Shown here piece after piece: positions 42,852 through 48,966 of a DNA stretch of 48,966 nt (the first letter of the stretch is position 1; every line of letters begins with the position of its first letter). Origin of the DNA: Paenibacillus sp. DMB20. GTDB lineage: Bacteria > Bacillota > Bacilli > Paenibacillales > Paenibacillaceae. The notes under the pieces are model-generated. The model saw only the letters and a program-made list of their open reading frames with translations, was not told the origin of the DNA and ran no database searches. The stretch spans positions 58,855-107,820 of the forward strand of contig NZ_LAZU01000041.1 of the NCBI RefSeq assembly GCF_000987955.1, read 5' to 3'. The position numbers and the translations under genes are program-made.

Positions 42852-43812
42852 AATGTTTGACTACCCGAACCGGGAGATCGTATTGGCTGATTTGACGTTC
42901 AATACGCTCCAGATCGGCTTCATTCAGGCTTAAATCGCGTTCAACGCTGTAAACCATATCCAATTGCCTGTATTTGTTAATTCCCAGCTTGTGATACGGG
43001 AGCAAATCGATGCCTTGAAAATTCCGGTATTCCTTGTAGGGAAGCAGAAACTCCACCGTTTTGCGGATGGTGTCCGCATCATCATTGAGCCCCTTCATCA
43101 GCGGCATCCGCACCATCACGTTATGTTTGCGGGTAATCAGTTCCCGCAAATTGTCGAGAATGCGCTCGTTGCGTACACCCGTCAGTTGATAATGGCGATC
43201 CGAATCCATATGTTTCAGATCGTACAATATCAGATCGGTGAATTCGGCCATGGCCAAAATCGCTTCCGGTTTGGTATGCCCGGAGGTTTCTATGGCCGTA
43301 TGGATTCCGGCGCGCTTGCATTCCTTGAGCAAATTGACCGCAAATTCGGATTGCGCGCTGACCTCGCCGCCGCCCAAGGTGACGCCGCCGCCGGACGTCG
43401 TGTAGAACAGCATATCCTGCTCTACAATGTCCACAATTTCCGATACTGTCATATTCATCCCGACGATAGAAAGCGCCCGCGCGGGACAAACCTTCTCACA
43501 TTCCCGGCAGCCCATGCACTCGATCTTCCGGTCAACTACATGCTGCGGCTTGGACGGCTCCTGCGAGCCGGAAGTGTCCATACGGTGGATTTCCCGGGGA
43601 CACGCCGCAACACATGCGCCGCAATCGTTGCACAAATCCCGTTGGTACATCACCTGATATTTCTTTTCCAGACCCTCCGGGTTAGCACACCACTGACAGC
43701 GCAGGGGGCATCCCTTGAAGAAAACAAGCGTCCGGATACCGGGGCCGTCGTATATGGAATATTTTTGAATGTTGAAAATACGTGCCTGCTTTTCCGGCAT
43801 ACCTGACTCCAT
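42850..43812 (-). CDS. cutD: Choline TMA-lyase activating enzyme (radical SAM)
   Basis: 320 residues. Installs the glycyl radical in CutC using SAM and an Fe4S4 cluster. Radical-SAM motif CPLRCQWCAN (CxxxCxxC, after GPGIRTLVFFKG). Two ferredoxin-like clusters follow (CNDCGACVAACP and CMGCRECEKVCP), typical of GRE activases. GGGVTLGGGEV is the SAM-binding GGE region. It follows cutC by 87 nt in the operon. Confidence 0.95.
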   Translation of the reverse strand: MESGMPEKQARIFNIQKYSIYDGPGIRTLVFFKGCPLRCQWCANPEGLEKKYQVMYQRDLCNDCGACVAACPREIHRMDTSGSQEPSKPQHVVDRKIECMGCRECEKVCPARALSIVGMNMTVSEIVDIVEQDMLFYTTSGGGVTLGGGEVSAQSEFAVNLLKECKRAGIHTAIETSGHTKPEAILAMAEFTDLILYDLKHMDSDRHYQLTGVRNERILDNLRELITRKHNVMVRMPLMKGLNDDADTIRKTVEFLLPYKEYRNFQGIDLLPYHKLGINKYRQLDMVYSVERDLSLNEADLERIERQISQYDLPVRVVKH

Positions 43813-43899
43813 AGCTGTGGCTCCTTCCTTGGCGCATATCTAAATGCCGGTATGTCTCTTCCCCGGCGTGCAGCGCCGGAGAAGAGGCACGGGGCTATT

Positions 43900-46455
43900 T
43901 TAGAAATGCTCAATCATCGTTCTGCTGATGATCTCATCCTGCACTTCTTTACACAATTCCACAAAGTATGCGCTATAGCCGGCGACCCGAATAATCAAAT
44001 CACGGTATTGATCAGGATTTTGCTGCGCTTTAATCAGCGTTTCATTATCCACATAACTGAACTGCATTTGGCCGTTTCCGAGAATGGAGGCTGTCCTGAG
44101 CAGATTAATCAGTCCGTTCTCTCCTTCTGGTGTTTCCAGCAAACCGCGCAAAAGCTTGAAGTTATGCACCATGCCAATATTCATGGCCTCGACATCGATC
44201 TTGCTTATCGATTTGATGATAGCCGTCGGTCCCTTCTTGTCATGGCCCTGGGTAGGGCTGATACCGTCGGACAGCGGCAACCAAGCTTTGCGCCCATTGG
44301 CGGTAGCACCGGTCATCTCGCCGAAAGGCGTATTGTTCGAAATCGAAAGCGTGCCATGGCTGAAGGTAGAGTACAGCGTTTTAAAGTTGCGGTGATAGTT
44401 CTCGGTCCACCCGGTGATATCGGCGGCGATGCGATCGGCATAATCGTCGTCGTTGCCGAATTTTGGCGCGTCCAGACAATCCTTGTGAACCTGCTCATAA
44501 CCTACGAAATCGGCCAGCAACGCGTCACGGATTTGCTCAAGCGAATATTTTTTGTCATCGTAAACCAGCTTCTTGATGGCAGCCATCGAATCGGCGTAAG
44601 TTGCCAGACCGGACCAAATCAAGCCAGGTCCCCAGTTATACATGGCGCCGCCGGCGGAAACGTCGCGGCCGCTCTCCATCGTGCCTTCATACATGATCGA
44701 CATAAGCGGCTTCGGCGCATAATCGCGGTGAACGCGCTGGCTGATTACCGTACCCACTGCGGAAAGCTCGGTGATGTATTCTACCTGCTTCTTCACCGCC
44801 GCTTCAAATTCTTCATAGGTCTTGAAGTTGCTCAAATCGCCCATGTCCAATCCCGGCTCGCTTCCGTGCCAGAGCATTTTGCCGCGGTTAAGGACGAACT
44901 CAATGGCAATCGGCCACTGGGTGTATCCGGTGGAAGTCCACTGATACAAGCGTCCGGATTTTTGCGGTTCCACACAGCCCATCAGACAGTAATCGCGGGC
45001 ATCTTCGATACTGCAGCCCTTCATCAGCATCATCTTGATGTGGGAATCGTCAAAATGGCAGGCCGGGAAGCCCAAACCCGCACGGACGACATCCACAATC
45101 TTCTTCAAATATTTCTGAGGAGAACTATTGTGAATGCGGCAAGCGAGCGAAGGCTGATAAACGCCGACATGGCGTACCGCATCCATGAGCAGATAAGTCA
45201 AGTCATTGGTGGCGTCGCCGCCCTCTCGTTTTTGCCCGCCGACACACATATTGACGAACGGCTGGTAGCCGGCAAAAAACTTGGAGCCGCCCGCGCTAGA
45301 CACCCACATCATTTCCGAGCATTTGATCAGGAAACAACCTGCAATCTCAAATGCTTCAAACTCAGTCAGACGGCCGGCTTTTCTGTCCGCCTCATAGAAA
45401 GGATACATATATTGATCCACACGACCGACAGACATGCCTGTCTGATTTTCTTCCACCACGAGCAAAGATTCTACGGTCCAGACCGATTGCATGGCCTCAT
45501 GGAATGTGGTCGGCGCATGAGCCGGCACGCGAGCATTGACCTCGCCGATTTTTTGCAACTCCGCCTTGCGCTTCGGATTTGTTTCTTTAGCAGCCAGCTG
45601 GTATGCATATTCAGACATCCGTTTGGCATACGCCATCACGCCTTCGGTCGTATCCAGCACGGATTTATAGTAATAGATTTTGTCGATGTCTTCGGGGTTT
45701 TGCATGGACAGCTTCGCAAGATGCTCCTTGGCTTCCCGCTGGATATCCAGCATCCCTTTCTTCATTAGAATGACATCGTAGCCCGGGTTGGAGTCTCCGC
45801 CGCCGTTGATCTGATGATAGGACAGATCGCTGACGAACGCTTCGCCGGAAAACTCCCAAAGACCAGCATCCCGGTATTGCTGTTCACATATTTCATCTAC
45901 CGATTTGCCTTCCCAGAACGGGAACAGCTCCTCGCGCATGATCCGCTTGTCTTCCTCGGAGATGTAGAACGGATCCTGAGGACGATTGTGAATGGTGTCA
46001 AGCTCATCCCGGGTCCAGCGCCAAGCGATGTCAGGCGAGAAAGCGCCCGCGCGCGGCGCGCCGCAAGGATGACCAACGATCAACTCGTTGTCCTGGATGA
46101 GCAGCGGAGCCTCTTCACACGCTTTGCGGAAAGCCTTGGCACGCAGCATAATCGCTGGTAGACCTGGATTTTCCTTGTATACCTGAGTAAAGGCTCTGGC
46201 ACGATAGGTTGTAATGCTTGGCGTAGCGGTTAAATAATGTTCTTTCAAAGCCCGCAAACGCTCGGTCATTCCTTCCGGGTATGCGCATTCTTCCTTATGA
46301 AGCTGGCCGAGGCTGTTTTCAACCTGCGGCTTAGCCCCTTTATCCGAAAGCTCTTTTGAAATTCCCTGGAACAGCTTCATGATCGCTGCTCGTTCTTGGG
46401 GAGCCATGGCCTTCGTTGCTTCAGCAAATTTGCTTGAAAACTCGTGAATGTTCAA
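43900..46455 (-). CDS. cutC: Choline trimethylamine-lyase (glycyl radical enzyme)
   Basis: 851 residues from TTG 46455 (GAGGG 7 nt upstream); an in-frame ATG at 46488 has no site. Splits choline to trimethylamine and acetaldehyde. Diagnostic residues match CutC: Tyr and Asp in SYHQINGGGD, Phe in SKFFAGYQPF, thiyl Cys and Glu in GCVEP, then Thr and Tyr 13 and 17 residues after the Cys (YQWTSTGYTQWP); these distinguish it from glycerol or propanediol dehydratases. The glycyl radical site is RVAGYSAYF near the C-terminus. The short N-terminus indicates the GRM1 type rather than the long proteobacterial form. Confidence 0.95.
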   Translation of the reverse strand: MNIHEFSSKFAEATKAMAPQERAAIMKLFQGISKELSDKGAKPQVENSLGQLHKEECAYPEGMTERLRALKEHYLTATPSITTYRARAFTQVYKENPGLPAIMLRAKAFRKACEEAPLLIQDNELIVGHPCGAPRAGAFSPDIAWRWTRDELDTIHNRPQDPFYISEEDKRIMREELFPFWEGKSVDEICEQQYRDAGLWEFSGEAFVSDLSYHQINGGGDSNPGYDVILMKKGMLDIQREAKEHLAKLSMQNPEDIDKIYYYKSVLDTTEGVMAYAKRMSEYAYQLAAKETNPKRKAELQKIGEVNARVPAHAPTTFHEAMQSVWTVESLLVVEENQTGMSVGRVDQYMYPFYEADRKAGRLTEFEAFEIAGCFLIKCSEMMWVSSAGGSKFFAGYQPFVNMCVGGQKREGGDATNDLTYLLMDAVRHVGVYQPSLACRIHNSSPQKYLKKIVDVVRAGLGFPACHFDDSHIKMMLMKGCSIEDARDYCLMGCVEPQKSGRLYQWTSTGYTQWPIAIEFVLNRGKMLWHGSEPGLDMGDLSNFKTYEEFEAAVKKQVEYITELSAVGTVISQRVHRDYAPKPLMSIMYEGTMESGRDVSAGGAMYNWGPGLIWSGLATYADSMAAIKKLVYDDKKYSLEQIRDALLADFVGYEQVHKDCLDAPKFGNDDDYADRIAADITGWTENYHRNFKTLYSTFSHGTLSISNNTPFGEMTGATANGRKAWLPLSDGISPTQGHDKKGPTAIIKSISKIDVEAMNIGMVHNFKLLRGLLETPEGENGLINLLRTASILGNGQMQFSYVDNETLIKAQQNPDQYRDLIIRVAGYSAYFVELCKEVQDEIISRTMIEHF

Positions 46456-46501
46456 TATTATTCCCTCGCAATCTTGTGAGATTATCATTTAGAGGTAGCA
46501 T

Positions 46502-47644
46502 TTAAAAGCTTGTACGATAAATGTGCTCCAACTCTTCTGCTGTTGGCTGACGAGGATTGGTTGGCGTACAGCGGTCAGCCATCGCGGTCTGCGCCATGCG
46601 GGACAACGCCTCGTCAAAAGCATCCTGGTCAACGCCAAGCTCACGAATTCCGTGTTCGATACCGATGGAACGCTTCAGCTTGCCAATTGCCTGCATCAAA
46701 CTTACGGTTCCTTCACGGGCGGTCCGTGCCGGCAAGTGCAGCAGCGAAGCGAGCCTAGCATAGCGTTCGCAAACCCTGTCTATGACTTTTCCGCCCAGGT
46801 TGGCGTTATACTCCATTACCGCCTCCAGAAGCAGGGAATTCACCCGTCCGTGAGCAATGTGAAACGTTCCGCCAAAGGCGTGGGACATACTGTGAATGAT
46901 ACCAAGACCAGCGTTAGTAAATGCCATTCCCGCCATACAGGACGCATTCTGCACCCGGTCCCGCGCTTCAGCATCTGCCGGATCATGGTAAAGCGTTTCC
47001 AGATGAGCAAATACCAATTGGACGGCTTTTTCGGCTAACGCATCGGTAAAGTCGGTCGCTTTGGTGGAGACATAAGCCTCCAGCGCATGGGTAAGAACGT
47101 CCATTCCGGTGTCCACCACGATTTTGTTTGGCAATTGCTTGGTAAGGGTGGAATCGAGAATCGCTATGTCCGGTGCGATAAAATCATCCACGATCACGAT
47201 TTTGTCTCCATCCACCGTAATCACCGAAAAGTCGGTCACTTCCGATCCGGTGCCGCTGGTAGAAGGAATGGCGACAAACGATGGTTTGACAAAAGGCGCG
47301 TCTTTCTCCTGCGCATATTGCCGGGCGAAGTACAGAACGCCCTTTGCTGTATCAATGACCGATCCGCCGCCTAGCGCCAGTAACACATCAGCGCCGCTTT
47401 CCCAATACACTTGAAGCGCTTCAGCCACAATACTCACGCTCGGATCGGGCTTAACACCGGTAAACACGGTAGTGGAGATTCCACCGCTTTGCAGCAGATC
47501 AACCACCTGACCCAGATATCCCAGCTTCTCCATCATCTGATCGGATACGATGCAGGCTTTCGTGCCTGGAATTTCCGCTAGTTTTTTCAGTGACTGTTCG
47601 CCTGAAAATACCTTCGATTTCATAACAAAGATGTCGTTTATCAC
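46502..47644 (-). CDS. Iron-containing alcohol dehydrogenase
   Basis: 380 residues from GTG 47644 (GGGAGG 5 nt upstream). Reduces acetaldehyde to ethanol, regenerating NAD+ for the aldehyde dehydrogenase. NAD loop GGGSVIDTAKG, IPSTSGTGSEVTDF, and the Fe ligands in THALEAYVS and SMSHAFGGTFHIAHG are intact. It lies between the first shell genes and cutC. Confidence 0.93.
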   Translation of the reverse strand: MINDIFVMKSKVFSGEQSLKKLAEIPGTKACIVSDQMMEKLGYLGQVVDLLQSGGISTTVFTGVKPDPSVSIVAEALQVYWESGADVLLALGGGSVIDTAKGVLYFARQYAQEKDAPFVKPSFVAIPSTSGTGSEVTDFSVITVDGDKIVIVDDFIAPDIAILDSTLTKQLPNKIVVDTGMDVLTHALEAYVSTKATDFTDALAEKAVQLVFAHLETLYHDPADAEARDRVQNASCMAGMAFTNAGLGIIHSMSHAFGGTFHIAHGRVNSLLLEAVMEYNANLGGKVIDRVCERYARLASLLHLPARTAREGTVSLMQAIGKLKRSIGIEHGIRELGVDQDAFDEALSRMAQTAMADRCTPTNPRQPTAEELEHIYRTSF

Positions 47645-47680
47645 GGGCACCTCCCTTGAATTTCTGCAGATAACCTGCCC

Positions 47681-47974
47681 CTAAGATGGAAGGGCATAGC
47701 GGGCAATGATCTTTTCGATGTCTGGGTGTGGGTTGGGAATAACGTTTGAAGAGTAAACCTCGGTCCCCATCGCCTGTACAGCGGCGACGCCAGCATCTAC
47801 TGCAGCCCTTACAGCCCCTACATCTCCACGAACAAGGACAGATATATAACCGGACGCCACGTTTTCGTAACCTATCAAATCTACATCGGCCGCTTTACAC
47901 ATGGCATCCGCCGCTTCCATGACGAATACAATTCCAAAGGTTTCAATGAAACCCAGTGCATCATGCTTGCTCAT
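47681..47974 (-). CDS. BMC-H hexameric shell protein
   Basis: 97 residues: ALGFIETFGIVFVMEAADAM, VRGDVGAVRAAVDAGVAA, IPNPHPDIEKI. The lumen-side Phe/Val pattern differs from the 35-kb pair, so probably a separate tile type with different pore chemistry. GGAGGG about 11 nt before the ATG. Confidence 0.95.
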   Translation of the reverse strand: MSKHDALGFIETFGIVFVMEAADAMCKAADVDLIGYENVASGYISVLVRGDVGAVRAAVDAGVAAVQAMGTEVYSSNVIPNPHPDIEKIIARYALPS

Positions 47975-47997
47975 GAACCTATCTTCCCTCCCGGCAA

Positions 47998-48294
47998 TTA
48001 TGCGTTAATTGCATGCGTTTTCACGATTCCTGCAATAGAACTGAGCGGACGCGGCATCACATTATGGGCAGTGACTTTGCCAATCTTCGCTGCCGCTTCA
48101 GCGCCAGCCTCTACTGCCGAACGAACCGCCGCGACATCACCTTTTACCATGATCGTTACGAGCGTGGAACCAACATTCTCGTAGGATACCAGAACAACAT
48201 CTGCTGCTTTAAGCATAGCGTCCGCTGCTTGGATGGCAGGAACCATGCCCAAAGTTTCCACAAGCCCGAGAGCTTCTTCTCCCCGGTATTCCAT
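47998..48294 (-). CDS. BMC-H hexameric shell protein, first gene of the operon
   Basis: 98 residues: ALGLVETLGMVPAIQAADAM, VKGDVAAVRSAVEAGAEA, VMPRPLSSI. GAGGTGAGG precedes the ATG. First translated gene behind the shared regulatory region with choline kinase. Confidence 0.95.
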   Translation of the reverse strand: MEYRGEEALGLVETLGMVPAIQAADAMLKAADVVLVSYENVGSTLVTIMVKGDVAAVRSAVEAGAEAAAKIGKVTAHNVMPRPLSSIAGIVKTHAINA

Positions 48295-48422
48295 TCGAAC
48301 CTCACCTCACCTGGGTAATTATTATTTGTGAATCCGCTGTAATATCAGATACTCAACTCCTACTTGCAGGTTAACATAGGTTCGCCCCGTTATTATGGAA
48401 GATTCGGTAGCTGATTTTTAGT

Positions 48423-48486
48423 ATTTTAATGCCCCTTTTACCAACAATCTGGTACAAAAACGTCTTTCTTGCATCACAAGTACCAG
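48423..48486 (-). promoter_or_regulatory. Candidate promoter/operator of the shell operon
   Basis: CAATCTGGTAC (48445-48455) is identical to the motif before the transporter. With GTACCAG at 48480-48486 it forms an inverted CTGGTAC pair with centres 31 nt apart, suitable for an AraC-type dimer. TAAAAT (48423-48428 on the minus strand) lies 16 nt downstream as a possible -10; a good -35 is missing, as expected for an activated promoter. Confidence 0.5.
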
Positions 48487-48510
48487 AATGCCCTCAAGCT
48501 CGTTCGTTCA

Positions 48511-48539
48511 TTGAATTTCTCCGCCTATCTTGCTATAAT
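48511..48539 (+). promoter_or_regulatory. Sigma-A promoter of the choline kinase gene
   Basis: TTGAAT (48511-48516), 17-nt spacer, TATAAT (48534-48539), about 70 nt before the ATG at 48612. Confidence 0.75.
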
Positions 48540-48611
48540 TGTGGCAAAATCTGTGCGGCGAATGTGTGCCATGTTTAACGCATGCATATGGAATGCCGAG
48601 AAAAGGTCATC

Positions 48612-48966
48612 ATGAAACCTCTAAACGACTTTTTATCCAAACAAATGAATATGGAAGACCTGGTGCAGCAAAAACTACGTCTTTTTTTTTGAAGATGATC
48701 GTATTGTTTTTTGAAAAATCTCGTTTTGCGGGCGGGTTGACCAATTATAACTACATTATGAATATCCACGGAACGGAGTATGTGATTCGTAAGCCCGGTA
48801 ACCTGACGGATCAAATGATCGACCGCAGGATAGAACGTGTGAACAACGGCATCGCTTCGGAGTTTGGCGTGAATTCGGAATGTATATATTTTGATGAGGA
48901 AAGCGGCATTAAAATCAGCAAGTATATTCCCGATAGCAAAACGCTAGCCGCGGCAGGCCCCTTGGC
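48612..48966 (+). pseudogene. Choline/ethanolamine kinase-like protein, frameshifted, cut by window edge
   Basis: ATG 48612 with AAAAGG 5 nt upstream opens MKPLNDFLSKQMNMEDLV, QQKLRLFF, then a stop within a nine-T run (48682-48690). Another frame continues FEKSRFAGGLTNYNYI, GTEYVIRKPGN, CIYFDEESGIKISKYIP to the window edge. GGLTN..Y and YVIRKPG are the LicA/choline-kinase N-lobe. A six-T run (48707-48712) may hold a second error. Role: channels choline to phosphocholine; divergent from the lyase operon. Confidence 0.7.

Noticed and set aside
42964..43806. 280-codon plus-strand ORF
   Set aside because: Antisense to cutD, which has all radical-SAM motifs.
43852..45768. 638-codon plus-strand ORF
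   Set aside because: Complete antisense shadow of cutC; composition and lack of motifs show it follows from the GC-rich codon use of cutC.
1..48966. tRNA, rRNA, transposase or integrase genes
   Set aside because: None recognised on either strand; the cassette hypothesis therefore lacks its enzyme within this window.

Overview
The window comes from a low-to-mid GC Gram-positive. Strong AGGAGG ribosome sites, frequent TTG/GTG starts, TipAS/PadR/CPBP-type genes and the style of the intergenic repeats suggest Bacillota, most likely a Paenibacillus relative (inference). It has two very different halves with a sharp border near 31.6 kb.

Left half (1-31.6 kb): an AT-rich accessory region of single genes and short operons, nearly all on the minus strand. 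They include an erythromycin-esterase homologue, a TipAS-type MerR regulator, a chloramphenicol-phosphotransferase-like kinase, a second methionine aminopeptidase, an EamA exporter, a flavin oxidoreductase, an AraC/GyrI regulator, a GC-rich extra MurD, DinB and RibD-like proteins, an ABC transporter with its two-component system, and a PadR-DUF1048-ABC drug-export operon. Between them lie gene scraps (RibD, alpha/beta hydrolase, TetR, TipAS). The modules are separated by an unusual intergenic repeat family. On the minus strand it ends in CTAACGGGCAGGATAGTT just before the next gene. It occurs either as an attC-like imperfect hairpin or as a roughly 200-bp element built from GGACAAGAAC repeats with an embedded terminator. 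The layout resembles an integron cassette array in a Firmicute; no integrase lies in the window.

Right half (31.6-49 kb): a complete glycyl-radical microcompartment locus for anaerobic choline degradation. One long minus-strand operon (48294 to 35380) encodes five hexameric shell proteins, one of them with a long C-terminal extension, plus EutS-like and GrpU-like shell proteins, an EutN vertex protein, choline TMA-lyase CutC, its activase CutD, an iron alcohol dehydrogenase, acylating aldehyde dehydrogenase, PduL, and EutP/EutQ/EutJ/EutT-like proteins. Choline is split to trimethylamine and acetaldehyde; acetaldehyde then goes to ethanol or, through acetyl-CoA and acetyl-phosphate, to acetate and ATP. 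Downstream are a PocR-domain histidine kinase, an AraC-type response regulator, a DMT-family transporter (candidate choline importer) and a small unknown protein. A divergent choline-kinase-like gene runs off the right edge. An identical 11-bp motif lies before the shell operon and before the transporter.

About fifteen genes are broken by apparent +/-1 shifts, almost all inside A/T runs of six or more, in both halves. Homopolymer miscounting in the assembly is a more economical explanation than mass gene decay, so most of these 'pseudogenes' may be intact in the organism.
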